DNA from: Bordetella pseudohinzii
GTDB taxonomy: Bacteria; Pseudomonadota; Gammaproteobacteria; Burkholderiales; Burkholderiaceae_B
Length of the DNA stretch: 64,000 nt
Direction of reading: 5' to 3'
Assembly (NCBI RefSeq): GCF_000657795.2
Contig: NZ_JHEP02000019.1
Span: 1 to 64,000 of the forward strand
Made by a program: the position numbers and the translations under genes. The notes below the pieces were generated by a model that was not told the origin of the DNA, did not search any database, and was given only the letters and a program-made list of their open reading frames with translations. Numbering within the stretch: the first letter of the stretch is position 1; each line of letters begins with the position of its first letter. Below, piece by piece: positions 7,968 to 16,119 of the stretch.

Positions 7968-8279
7968 TCAGTAGTTTACGGCCATTGGAGTCGGGTCGCG
8001 CTCCACTGTTAACTCGGCCAGTTGGGAGCGAAGGACATCTAAATATTCCTCGTTGTGGCAGAAGAGGTAATCAGGATAGGCGGGAAGGCCGCGGCGATGG
8101 CGCAGAAGCAGATCAGAAATATGTTGGGGCGACAAATTCTGACGCTGCAGCGCATATACGTCGCCGCGTTGTAGCGCGGCGTTGATACTGGCCATCATTG
8201 CTTGCGCCCCTTCTATGCGGGCGATTTCTTCGCGCAGCTGGGTCAGCTGGGAAGTGGCGCTGACTGGATGAACCGACAT
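7968..8279 (-). CDS. Hypothetical protein, 103 aa
   Basis: Starts at the ATG at 8279, preceded by a GAGG site; the longer open frame would read through a 36-base palindrome and is rejected. Residues 10-40 form a charged helix. The remainder has no domain I recognise and no membrane span. Its position between the RHH gene and the replication gene, under the 18-bp operator at 8326-8343, suggests a maintenance or regulatory role, but this is inference from place only. Confidence 0.6.
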   Translation of the reverse strand: MSVHPVSATSQLTQLREEIARIEGAQAMMASINAALQRGDVYALQRQNLSPQHISDLLLRHRRGLPAYPDYLFCHNEEYLDVLRSQLAELTVERDPTPMAVNY

Positions 8280-8316
8280 GGAAGCCTCATGAGCAGGTGC
8301 AACATAACAAACCCTA

Positions 8317-8352
8317 ACATTTTTTGTATTGTCCTTACAATACAAAAAATGT
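8317..8352. promoter_or_regulatory. 36-bp palindrome containing an operator-like core
   Basis: Perfect 16-base arms (ACATTTTTTGTATTGT and its complement) surround CCTT. The core at 8326-8343, GTATTGTCCTTACAATAC, has the same 18-bp spacing as the plasmid-wide operator with A/T exchanges. An iteron begins at the very next base (8353). Confidence 0.7.
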
Positions 8353-8367
8353 GTCGTTGAAAGACGA
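8353..8367. repeat. Iteron downstream of rep
   Basis: GTCGTTGAAAGACGA is identical to the oriV iteron at 9786-9800. It directly abuts the 36-bp palindrome. Confidence 0.75.
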
Positions 8368-8526
8368 GGCACTAGAAGGCGCCAAGTTGATGCAACGCGG
8401 CCCCACAGACAGCACGAGCGTCGGGGGCCTTTTGGCGCAAGCGGGGCAGAACGTGAATCCTAACGGCAGCTTTAGGCTGTTCTTTAGCGGCCAATTGGAT
8501 AAGCGGAGGGTGCTATGGGCAAGACC

Positions 8527-8541
8527 GTCAGTGATAGACGA
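8527..8541. repeat. Iteron downstream of rep
   Basis: GTCAGTGATAGACGA fits the oriV iteron consensus except for one base in the GTCG block. It lies just past the rep stop. I see no gene between 8368 and 8552. Confidence 0.6.
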
Positions 8542-8552
8542 CGGCCTTTTCG

Positions 8553-9476
8553 TTAGGGGAGAGTGGCCTCGGAGTGGCGCTCCAGCTGAGAAAACCAATC
8601 AAATAGCGACTCAGCTCGCAAGGTTTCGAGCAATTTCGCGCGATCGCGCGTATAAAACACGACATGTTGAGGCCGGCGGCTTGTGTCGATGGCTACATGG
8701 TAGTCCGGGATCGAATCGCTTTCGATGATCTTTCGCACCTGGCTACGAAAGCGCCTTGTGTCCTGGGTGCTGCCCGTTTTAGCCAGCAATTTTTCGATAT
8801 CGCAGCGCCAAAAAGGCTTAGATGCAGCATGCTTGCGCGCCAGCTCATAGAGCCGGCGCTCCAGCGCCTGGCCAAGAGAATAATACTGCTTATCCAAAGT
8901 CAGGACTTCGTAGTGCAGCCAGGCGTTGTATAGCCAGTCGGAAACCGTCACAGTTGCTTCGAGAACACCTTTGCCGTTACTGGTATACCGATTGACCGTG
9001 TAGGTTTCAAGCAATCCGAACCCTTCCGTTTGCTCAATCCCGCCGGTGGTGATGTTGGTCTCGATCGTCGTGCCCTTGAGCCGGCGCAACGTCTCGAGGA
9101 TGCTGGTATAGGCGTTGCCTCCGGTGGATTTGCCCGTATGGAGGAGGAAACGATATGTATCGACCTTGATCGTGCGCGAGATTGGCAAGCCGTTCTTTTT
9201 GGCCTCCAGCAACTGGGAGCCGATGAACAGCAGGAAGTCTTTGTCGAATACGGTAGCGGCGCCGGCAACTGACGGCGTGATGCGGACAGTCTTGCCGGTC
9301 CCAGCCTGCTTGTACTCGCGGATCTTCGTGTCTTTGTTCTTGGCCAGCGAGAATATCGGAAACTCCATGGTCGCCAAGTCGTCCTTGATCGACGCTTCAG
9401 GCAAGGCGGCGACAAAGAGCTCCCCTTGCTTGTCGGCAGGGCCTGGGTCAGGTAGGAGGGCGATTTCCATGCTCAT
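8553..9476 (-). CDS. repA: Replication initiator protein (RepA/RPA-type)
   Basis: 307 residues from the ATG at 9476 (a second ATG is at 9470; the longer frame upstream lacks support). The sequence shows the two-winged-helix plan of iteron-binding initiators: an N-terminal half with FPIFSLAKNKD and the FDKDFLLFIGSQL block, a central YTSILETLRRLKGT segment, and a C-terminal half with LEATVTVSDWLYNAW, a LYELARKH helix and a RFRSQVRKI recognition-type helix. This fits the Pfam replication initiator A group of broad-host-range plasmids. It sits beside 13 iterons and a DnaA box. Confidence 0.88.
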   Translation of the reverse strand: MSMEIALLPDPGPADKQGELFVAALPEASIKDDLATMEFPIFSLAKNKDTKIREYKQAGTGKTVRITPSVAGAATVFDKDFLLFIGSQLLEAKKNGLPISRTIKVDTYRFLLHTGKSTGGNAYTSILETLRRLKGTTIETNITTGGIEQTEGFGLLETYTVNRYTSNGKGVLEATVTVSDWLYNAWLHYEVLTLDKQYYSLGQALERRLYELARKHAASKPFWRCDIEKLLAKTGSTQDTRRFRSQVRKIIESDSIPDYHVAIDTSRRPQHVVFYTRDRAKLLETLRAESLFDWFSQLERHSEATLP

Positions 9477-9742
9477 GGGTTGGAGTCTACCCTTAAATAA
9501 ATATTTGTGTAAATAGTCTGGGCCAGAGGTATGGTCATCGAGGCTCGTTGGCCTGGCCTCGAGGCACGGTGCCGCCAGACCTGCCAAACCGGGGTTTGTG
9601 GTTCGTGGCTATTCTGGACCATTGTTGAAAATGCATCCAGCTGTCTGTGGGTTAACTCAGATTAGTTAAAACAGTTAAAAGACGCGCGCGCGTGTTAGGG
9701 GTTATTAACCCATTGATTATACGAGACTTTTACCAGCATCTT

Positions 9743-10306
9743 GTCGCTGAAATACGAAATTCGCGTCGGCGATAGACGAGCGTTTGTCGTTGAAAGACGA
9801 AGGAAATGTCCTTGATAGACGAGACTATTCACAGGGTTATCACCATGTTATCCACAGGTGTCGGCGATAGACGAGCGCATCCGGACCCTCAGTTGGCTCG
9901 TTCTAGATAGCTGGTGCTCCTTTGTCGCCGATATACGAGTCGCTGGCAAAAGCCTCATAAGCCATTGGAGACGTCAAAGGACCGGGCTTGGCAAGTGATA
10001 TCCGCACGCCCCTGTCATAGGGGAACGCGAAAAGTACGGTGTCGCCGATATACGAGAGTGACGCGACCCATCGGGGCGTCCGGCATGTCGTCGAAATACG
10101 ACCGTGACCGTGGCGCCAAGCAACCCGCGGCGTCGGTGATATACGAAATTGGAGCGTATTCCGGGCCGGGGCAGGGCCGCAAGGAGCCCGGTGTCGCCAG
10201 CGCGCAACGGGGTGGGGGTTGGCCGAACTCGGTGGAGGTAGCCCCCATGGCCCAAAAGTGTCGGCGATATACGAGATTTCGGCAGCAGAAAGTCCGCGAA
10301 ATACGA
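9743..10306. other. oriV: Origin of replication (oriV) with iteron array
   Basis: Ten full iterons fit GTCGnnGAWAkACGA closely (two carry GTCC): 9743-9757, 9765-9779, 9786-9800, 9808-9822, 9860-9874, 9924-9938, 10041-10055, 10087-10101, 10132-10146 and 10260-10274, plus an eleventh at 10292-10306. The first five are close together, while the later ones are scattered over 380 bases. A consensus DnaA box lies at 9848-9856 and an A+T-rich stretch near 9655-9685. The 980-base gap 9477-10456 has no credible gene; open frames in it are read through iterons. Confidence 0.9.
9848..9856 (+). promoter_or_regulatory. DnaA box TTATCCACA
   Basis: An exact match to the canonical DnaA box, between the fourth and fifth iterons of oriV. 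Confidence 0.8.
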
Positions 10307-10329
10307 CAGTAAAACTGCCCTACTTTTCT

Positions 10330-10347
10330 GTATCATTCCGATGATGC
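10330..10347. promoter_or_regulatory. Plasmid-wide operator, copy 2
   Basis: GTATCATTCCGATGATGC has 7-base arms with one mismatch. It is the upstream member of a pair ahead of the transfer operon. Confidence 0.65.
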
Positions 10348-10417
10348 AGAACAATGCTCATCTCTTGAGTGGCTCCCAAACCAATGATTTTTTTGCCTTT
10401 CATCCTGTGTTAAATTT

Positions 10418-10435
10418 GTATCGTCTATATGATGC
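10418..10435. promoter_or_regulatory. Plasmid-wide operator, copy 3, at the tra operon promoter
   Basis: GTATCGTCTATATGATGC lies 88 bases downstream of copy 2 and 22 bases ahead of the first tra gene. A TATGAT -10-like hexamer lies inside its right arm, so a bound protein would block RNA polymerase. Confidence 0.7.
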
Positions 10436-10456
10436 AAAATAACGCAGGGTGCCCTT

Positions 10457-11149
10457 ATGTCCGAATTGACACCGGAGCTGCGAGAGGCGATTGCCAAGCT
10501 CGCCCAGACTTTTGACGCTGTCTCGCCGGCGGTGGCTGCCGCTCGGCACGAGAATCGGTTGCGTCGTTGGACGGGCGGCATCTTGAAGTCGAACTGCCTG
10601 CTGTCGGCGGCATTGCTCGTACTCGCTGTGACCAATGCCGCGGGCTGGTACTTCGCGCTGAACCCGGTTCGGGAGTACTTCGCTGCGGACAATGGCCGCA
10701 TTCTCCCGCTGGTGCCGTTGTCGGCGCCTTATAGAGCGTCGCCCGAAGTCATCCAGTATGTCAGCGCCACGCTTAATCAGGCTCTTGCCCTGGACTTTTT
10801 GAACTATCAACAAGACCAGGAGAGGGTGCGCGGCCGATTCAGCAAGGCTGGCTTTGCATCGTATCTGGAAGCATTGGAGAAGTCCGGAATCATGGACCGG
10901 GTCCGGAAGCAGCGTATGAATCTGACCAATAGCACGTTCACCGGAGTCGTTACATGGGAAGGTTTGAACGCGGGGGTCTACACCTGGATAGTGGAGGTGC
11001 CAGTGGAGCTGCGTTTAGTCGGCCAGAACTCCGAATTGCCCACGCAGAAGTTCCGCGCCACGGTGCGTGTTTCGCGTACCTCTACGCTCGACTCCACCGA
11101 GGGCATCGCCATTGTGCAGATCGTTACGGCGCCGATGGAGCGGAACTGA
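10457..11149 (+). CDS. traM: Type IV secretion inner-membrane protein TraM/DotI (IcmL)
   Basis: 230 residues. A cytoplasmic N-terminus of about 45 residues is followed by one membrane span (LLSAALLVLAVTNAAGWYFA) and a periplasmic domain with the NYQQDQERVRGRFSKAG region and the WEG...W..EVPVELRL block typical of DotI/IcmL. DotI forms part of the inner-membrane complex of Dot/Icm-type systems. The gene opens an operon in the Legionella icmL-K-E-G-C-D-J-B order and overlaps the next gene as TGATG. Two operator palindromes lie just upstream. Confidence 0.92.
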   Translation: MSELTPELREAIAKLAQTFDAVSPAVAAARHENRLRRWTGGILKSNCLLSAALLVLAVTNAAGWYFALNPVREYFAADNGRILPLVPLSAPYRASPEVIQYVSATLNQALALDFLNYQQDQERVRGRFSKAGFASYLEALEKSGIMDRVRKQRMNLTNSTFTGVVTWEGLNAGVYTWIVEVPVELRLVGQNSELPTQKFRATVRVSRTSTLDSTEGIAIVQIVTAPMERN

Positions 11150-12243
11150 TGAAGAAAACGCTCACAATCGGGATCGGAGTACTCGCCGTGTGCATCATCG
11201 GCGCCCTCTCAGCAGACGCTTGCGCGCAGGTGCAGCCTGCCCAACAGAGTGAATGGGTGCCGGCGGTAGCTCCGTCATTTCCCTCGTTGCCCAAAACAGT
11301 GGTGGACGCCGCACAAGTCTCTATGGCAGACCCGGGCCGCACGCAAGGCGCGGCGCCCCAAAGTGGTGTGCCAGGTTCGGCGGAGCAAGCCACGACAGCA
11401 GGCGCAGCACTACAGGCAGGGAGGGTTCCCCTTGCCCCGCTAGTGCCACCAAGTGACGCCGCCTTTGATATGGCGAAGCAAATGGTCTCGCCATTTACGC
11501 CTGAACAAATCGAGGCACTACATGGTACGGTGGACAAGAATCGGCGAGCCATGGCGGTGCAGCCGGTACAGGTAGTCCCGGAGTCACGTTCGGTATCGGT
11601 GGACCTCAGCCCCGGTGCAGCGGCACCAATTCTGCGCTCGATGCCCGGCGAAATGTCCACGCTCGTCTTTCTGGACTCGACGGGTGCGCCATGGCCGCTC
11701 GCCGTCACGCCCCGAGTCTCAAATCAGAATCTCTTCGCAGCTGAATGGCTACGCGGCAGTCCAGTTGTGGTGGTGTCGGCCAAGACCTTCTATGAGCAGG
11801 GCAATCTGACTGTGTTCCTCCAAGGTCTGGTTACGCCGGTGGTCATAAAGCTCGCAACTGGGGAGGCGCGAAGCCAGGCGACGACTCGAACCGTTGATTA
11901 CCGCCTGGATGTGAGAGTGCCCGGAAGAGGACCCAATGCCAGCGCACCGATGGTGGCCCAAGGCCAGATCGCGCTCTACGACAGCACGATGCAGGCCTTC
12001 CTGGATGGTGTGCCCCCAGATAGGGCAAATGCAGTGAAGATAGTCGGCGACAGTGGCAGACGAACGCAGGCCTGGCAGTTGGACGGCGCGCTGTATTTGC
12101 GCACTACGCTTGGGATGGAAACCGCTTTTGACCAGACTATCTCTGCAGCGGATGGCACGAGTGTATACAAGCTAGCACCCACGCCATACGTGATGCTTTC
12201 GGAGCTGGGCCACTCCTTGCGTCTGCAGCTCGATATTGATTGA
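11149..12243 (+). CDS. traN: Outer-membrane core protein TraN/DotH (IcmK)
   Basis: 364 residues from the ATG at 11149 (longer frames overlap traM too deeply). A cleavable signal peptide ends near residue 24 (SADACAQ). A low-complexity linker follows to about residue 130, then a conserved domain with SRSVSVDLSPG, TLVFLDSTGAPWPL and the C-terminal PYVMLSELGHS region of DotH/IcmK. It would be exported and assemble with DotC, DotD and DotG in the outer-membrane core complex. Confidence 0.92.
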   Translation: MKKTLTIGIGVLAVCIIGALSADACAQVQPAQQSEWVPAVAPSFPSLPKTVVDAAQVSMADPGRTQGAAPQSGVPGSAEQATTAGAALQAGRVPLAPLVPPSDAAFDMAKQMVSPFTPEQIEALHGTVDKNRRAMAVQPVQVVPESRSVSVDLSPGAAAPILRSMPGEMSTLVFLDSTGAPWPLAVTPRVSNQNLFAAEWLRGSPVVVVSAKTFYEQGNLTVFLQGLVTPVVIKLATGEARSQATTRTVDYRLDVRVPGRGPNASAPMVAQGQIALYDSTMQAFLDGVPPDRANAVKIVGDSGRRTQAWQLDGALYLRTTLGMETAFDQTISAADGTSVYKLAPTPYVMLSELGHSLRLQLDID

Positions 12244-12251
12244 GGGCCGCA

Positions 12252-13562
12252 ATGTCTAACAGCGTGCAAAAAGAAGTAGGGCGTCAGGGCCTCTTAGTGT
12301 TTGTCGGGCTGGCGGTTGTTGGCGTCTTCCTGGCGTACTTAGGCTACACCTGGATAAATCAGGAGACGAAAAGCCCGAGTCGCCTGAGTCCAGTTGGCCA
12401 CACAGGCGCAACAAAAATAGAGGAAAGCAACAGGTACAGGAAGACGCTGGACGCTTACAACGCGCAAGAGGCAAGGAACGCGGCGCAGTCTGGAGATACC
12501 TATATCTCCGTTCTATCCTCGAGGCAGAAGCCGGTAGCAGCTGAACAGGTGGCAGCTGTCCCAAAAGTAGAGACGCCATCTCCAAATCCGACGCCCGTGT
12601 ATGTGCCCCAGGCACAGGCAGCGACCAACCAGATGGGCGAAAGGCAAATGGAAATGCTGCAAGAGCAGGTGAAGACTCTCCTATCGGCTTGGGCCCCAGT
12701 GCCCCATAGCTCGGCGACGGCGAGCGACGATGGCGATCAAGTAATGACGGCTTTACTGAGTCGGAGTACCGCCGTAACGTCTCAAGTCGCGACGAATTCG
12801 CGCCCGAAGCCGCAGATCATCGTCGAGCCCTATGCGCTTGTGCCTGCAATTTTGGTGACAGGATTAGACACTGACGAGAACTCGGTCGTCTCGGCATTCG
12901 TGCCGACAGGGCCGTATGCCGGCGCGGAGCTCTTTGCTATGGGGTACAAGCGCCTAAATTCCACGGTGGACATGACCTTCACTGCAATGCAGTGGAAGGG
13001 AAAGGCATACAAGATCACTGCGAAGCCAGTTGATCTGGAAACGGGCCGAACGACGTTAAGCGGAGAGGTCAACAACAGGTACTTCGAGCGCATCATTCTG
13101 CCGGCCATCGCTGCCGGGATCGGCAATACAGGTCAGCTATACGCACGTGCCAACTCTGAAACGGTGATTACGCCCCAGGGTGGTGCCGTTCAGAGTTTTC
13201 AGTCGCCCAACGGTGCTGCCGTTGCCGGTAGCTTTGTCTCAGGGATGGGTATTCAAGCTGGACAAGTCCTCGCCAATGATGCAGCCAATGTTCCCCAGAA
13301 GCAAGTGACCGTGCCTGCGAAGACGACCATCGGCATACGTTTCTTGGGACCGGTGTTGTCCACTGATGACGTGGCTATGGATGCTGTAGCGGCTGGAGCA
13401 CCCAGCCCGCTAACGCAGGGACTCGAGGCGATCAGTGTGCCCGCTTCCCCGCCCACGCCCCAGCGCGTCCAGATCATGCCACAGACGCCGGCAATCGGAA
13501 TGTCCCTGACCCCGGGCGTTTATCCCTTGCAACCGCAGCAACCGTTCGTTGGGGCTTACTGA
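12252..13562 (+). CDS. traO: Core-complex scaffold TraO/DotG (IcmE, VirB10-like)
   Basis: 436 residues from the ATG at 12252 with GAGG upstream. One N-terminal membrane span (residues about 18-37) precedes a long variable periplasmic linker and a C-terminal VirB10/TrbI-like domain (YALVPAILVTGLDTDE onward, ending with the IGIRFLGPVLS strand). It is much shorter than Legionella DotG because the repeat region is absent, as in IncI TraO. It spans the envelope to link the inner and outer complexes. Confidence 0.92.
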   Translation: MSNSVQKEVGRQGLLVFVGLAVVGVFLAYLGYTWINQETKSPSRLSPVGHTGATKIEESNRYRKTLDAYNAQEARNAAQSGDTYISVLSSRQKPVAAEQVAAVPKVETPSPNPTPVYVPQAQAATNQMGERQMEMLQEQVKTLLSAWAPVPHSSATASDDGDQVMTALLSRSTAVTSQVATNSRPKPQIIVEPYALVPAILVTGLDTDENSVVSAFVPTGPYAGAELFAMGYKRLNSTVDMTFTAMQWKGKAYKITAKPVDLETGRTTLSGEVNNRYFERIILPAIAAGIGNTGQLYARANSETVITPQGGAVQSFQSPNGAAVAGSFVSGMGIQAGQVLANDAANVPQKQVTVPAKTTIGIRFLGPVLSTDDVAMDAVAAGAPSPLTQGLEAISVPASPPTPQRVQIMPQTPAIGMSLTPGVYPLQPQQPFVGAY

Positions 13563-13564
13563 AG

Positions 13565-14320
13565 ATGACCTCCGATATCGACCTCTTTGCGCCAACCGAA
13601 TCCGTCACCCAGCAAAAGACGTCAATGACAGGCTCCGTACCGCCGGCCGGCACACCTGGCTCCGCTCATCAGAAGGCCGCCACGAAGGTGGGCAGATGGC
13701 AAGACCAAGTCAAGCCGGCACATCTCTTGGCAGCAGGCGTGATACTGGTGGCAGTTTGGGTGATTTGGCCGCTGTTAGGAGCGGGCCGCACATCTTCCAC
13801 GCAGGTAGCACTGCAGTCACCAGTATCGCCCCTCTCTATCGAGCAGCAGCTACCGCACGCGGCTGACCTGGCGGATGCCCCAGAGGCGCGGCCTGTCAAG
13901 CTGCGCGAGCGCGGTGAGGAGTTGTCCGGGGAAGAACTCCAGTCCATTAGGTCAGAGCTGGCACAGCAGCGTGACCAACTGCAGGCGTTGATCTTGGGGC
14001 AACAGCAGCTTAGTGACAAGCTGGCGCTAGTCATGGGACAGACGAAACAGCTGACTGACGCAGCCGAGGCCAGCAAGCAACCGAAGGCGGCAACGGCTGT
14101 CGCTATGCGTAAGCCTGCAGCAAAGCCTGCAGTTGGCAAGCCTGCCAGCTCAGTGGCAGGCCTCAAGGTCAATACGGTCTATCCGGGGCAGGCCTGGATC
14201 GATGCGCCGCTAGGCAAGACGTACATCGTGCGAGTTGGCGATGTGGTAGAGGGCGCCCGAGTGTTGTCAATCGATGAGCGCAGGCGCGTGGTCGAGACGA
14301 CGCGAGGCTTCGTGCGCTAA
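13565..14320 (+). CDS. traP: TraP/DotF (IcmG)-like inner-membrane protein
   Basis: 251 residues with a cytoplasmic N-terminus of about 55 residues, a single membrane span (LLAAGVILVAVWVIWPLLGA), a coiled-coil segment rich in Q, E and L (residues about 105-150), and a conserved-looking C-terminal domain after an alanine/lysine linker (GLKVNTVYPGQAWID onward). The topology and the position between dotG and dotE match DotF/IcmG and R64 TraP. Sequence similarity in this family is low, so the name leans on synteny. Confidence 0.82.
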   Translation: MTSDIDLFAPTESVTQQKTSMTGSVPPAGTPGSAHQKAATKVGRWQDQVKPAHLLAAGVILVAVWVIWPLLGAGRTSSTQVALQSPVSPLSIEQQLPHAADLADAPEARPVKLRERGEELSGEELQSIRSELAQQRDQLQALILGQQQLSDKLALVMGQTKQLTDAAEASKQPKAATAVAMRKPAAKPAVGKPASSVAGLKVNTVYPGQAWIDAPLGKTYIVRVGDVVEGARVLSIDERRRVVETTRGFVR

Positions 14321-14329
14321 GGAGGGAAC

Positions 14330-14860
14330 ATGGACCTCGGTCAAGCGGTCGTCAATGCTGCGGCCGGCCTAGTGGGGCCGGCCTGGAAGCTTCTGTGGGC
14401 GCTGTCGGCTCTCGTAGGCATTCTTTACGGCGGCGCCGTCATGATCCGTGCGCACAAGGCATCGCAAACGACGGGCCAGCCGATGCCGGTGGGCCAGTTA
14501 GTCATCCTGCTACTGATTGCGGGCGTAGTCACTAACTTATCTACGCTGCTCAATGCGGCATCCAACACCGTTGGCCTTGGAGATGTGAGTTACGGGCCTA
14601 TCTCTTACGCCCCGGCGAGCTCGTTGGGGCCTCTTGCACAGATCGTTAATGCATGCTTGACGCTTGGAAGTATCGCTGGAGGATGGTTCGCCTTTAAAGG
14701 CGTATTGCTTTTGAAGCGAGCAACTGCAGACGGTCATGGCGGGAATGGAGGTGAGGATGTTATGTGGCGCGCCCTGACACACCTCATCTTCGGAGCGATG
14801 CTCGTAAATGTTCCGAAGTTCATCGACGCCTTTAGCGCAACCATCGGGTTGATGTATTAG
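14330..14860 (+). CDS. traQ: TraQ/DotE (IcmC)-like membrane protein
   Basis: 176 residues with about four hydrophobic spans and small-residue-rich loops. It follows traP closely, with a GGAGGG site ahead of its ATG. In Legionella IcmC and IcmD are small related membrane proteins at exactly this point of the operon, and TraQ/TraR hold the same place in R64. Function is probably structural in the inner membrane. Confidence 0.8.
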   Translation: MDLGQAVVNAAAGLVGPAWKLLWALSALVGILYGGAVMIRAHKASQTTGQPMPVGQLVILLLIAGVVTNLSTLLNAASNTVGLGDVSYGPISYAPASSLGPLAQIVNACLTLGSIAGGWFAFKGVLLLKRATADGHGGNGGEDVMWRALTHLIFGAMLVNVPKFIDAFSATIGLMY

Positions 14861-14889
14861 CAGGTCCTTTCTTAATCAGGAGATCAAAA

Positions 14890-15327
14890 ATGTTCAAGTT
14901 CTTTCGTAGCAAGCTCGGACAAGTCGAGACGATGGCGCAGCAGTTGCATTGCCATCTGATTTGCATGCAGGCGCATGTCGCTGGCTCGTCTGCCGTGCGT
15001 GCCTATGGGCTCGTGTTAGTTGGCGTGGCCGTATCGCTCCTCCTGGTCGATACGGCTCTCGCGCAGGGGATCGGTGGTATGGCCAACACGGCGGCAAGCC
15101 AAACCGATCAGGTCAAGGAAGCGGCAAAGCGGATTCTGCAAGGGGTGGGGGTTCTTTCCGGTGGCTATGGTGTCTACAACTGGTTCCGCAAAGGGAAAGA
15201 AGGGGAGAACAGCCGGATTTCTGGTGGTCAGATTACCGTCCCCATTCTCGCTGGGGCCGGCATGGGCGCCATTTCCTTCTTGATCAACACCGCTGGCCAG
15301 ACGGTGGGAATGCCGACTGTTCAGTAA
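14890..15327 (+). CDS. traR: TraR/DotP (IcmD)-like membrane protein
   Basis: 145 residues starting after an AGGAG site. After a predicted signal or first span around residues 38-58 (ending TALAQ) it has a short glycine-rich pair of spans, one at VLSGGYGVYNWF and one at VPILAGAGMGAISFLI. The size, the hydrophobic pair and the place after TraQ fit IcmD/DotP. The charged patch FRKGKEGENSR between the spans should face the cytoplasm. Confidence 0.8.
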   Translation: MFKFFRSKLGQVETMAQQLHCHLICMQAHVAGSSAVRAYGLVLVGVAVSLLLVDTALAQGIGGMANTAASQTDQVKEAAKRILQGVGVLSGGYGVYNWFRKGKEGENSRISGGQITVPILAGAGMGAISFLINTAGQTVGMPTVQ

Positions 15328-15384
15328 ACGCGACGCAGGTTGCAGCGAAGCCACCAATTGGCTTCGCTGACCCGGAAACATGAC

Positions 15385-16107
15385 ATGAACGAAGAGAAGA
15401 TGCGAACGCCGACCGATGGTGTCGATCAGCTGAAGGGGATTGGCGACCACTTCAAGCGGTCGCGGAGCCGGCAGCAATATTTGTCCACGAAAAAGGTGAT
15501 CTGGGGCAGGCAGAAAAGCAGCTCATGGGATCCAGAGCCCGAAAGTGAGAACGGGGACTATGCGTTGGACGGGCGAATGGCTCCCTGCGTGTACTGCGGA
15601 TTCTTGGGTTTTGGCCAGGCCGTAGACAATTTAAATGACAACCATACGGATGTCGCCCCGGAGAATTTGGCCGCGGTCGATCGTCTTTGCCACGCTTGGC
15701 ATCACCTCGGCGAGCTCGAGCCTGGCCAAGGCCTCATGATTTTTCTGCCTGGGCTGGAACCCCAGGACGTGATCCACCTACAGCGCACAGTCTTCGTCGC
15801 GCTGAATACTGGATCGGAAGAACAGCGCGAAGAGGCAAGAGGACTTTTGAACTGGCTTGCGTCGCACAATCGATATGTGAAGGAGGCGTGGGGAACCGAT
15901 CAACCCAGCCACTTCGGCGAGGCCTTTACGTCGAGCAACAGCGATCCGTTGGCACGGCAATATGGGCCTCTTCGAGATGTCGCCTTGCTCCTAAACCCAA
16001 CACAGGTTGCCGAGCTGCTTCCGCGGTGGGCTGTGGAGACCTACCGGGCAATCCCGCGCGATGAGTGGGAAGGCCGCGCGAAAGAACTGGTTAACGCCAC
16101 GATCTGA
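15385..16107 (+). CDS. traT: TraT/DotN (IcmJ)-like coupling-complex protein
   Basis: 240 residues from the ATG at 15385 (the open frame starts earlier without support). The N-terminal half contains CVYCGF, then HTDVAPENLAAVDRLC and HAWH, an HNH/zinc-ribbon-like arrangement known in DotN/IcmJ, where metal binding is structural. The remainder is helical. DotN is an accessory of the DotL coupling complex. The position immediately before the DotO ATPase is the Legionella icmJ-icmB order. Confidence 0.82.
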   Translation: MNEEKMRTPTDGVDQLKGIGDHFKRSRSRQQYLSTKKVIWGRQKSSSWDPEPESENGDYALDGRMAPCVYCGFLGFGQAVDNLNDNHTDVAPENLAAVDRLCHAWHHLGELEPGQGLMIFLPGLEPQDVIHLQRTVFVALNTGSEEQREEARGLLNWLASHNRYVKEAWGTDQPSHFGEAFTSSNSDPLARQYGPLRDVALLLNPTQVAELLPRWAVETYRAIPRDEWEGRAKELVNATI

Positions 16108-16119
16108 GGGCGAGGCGCT

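Noticed and set aside
8324-8728. Plus-strand frame opposite the rep 3' end
   Set aside because: It starts within the palindrome, crosses two iterons and runs antisense to rep, with no ribosome site.
9914-10312. Open frame of about 130 codons in the oriV region, with antisense frames
   Set aside because: It reads straight through several iterons, has no ribosome site and its codons follow the repeats. It is a shadow of the origin.
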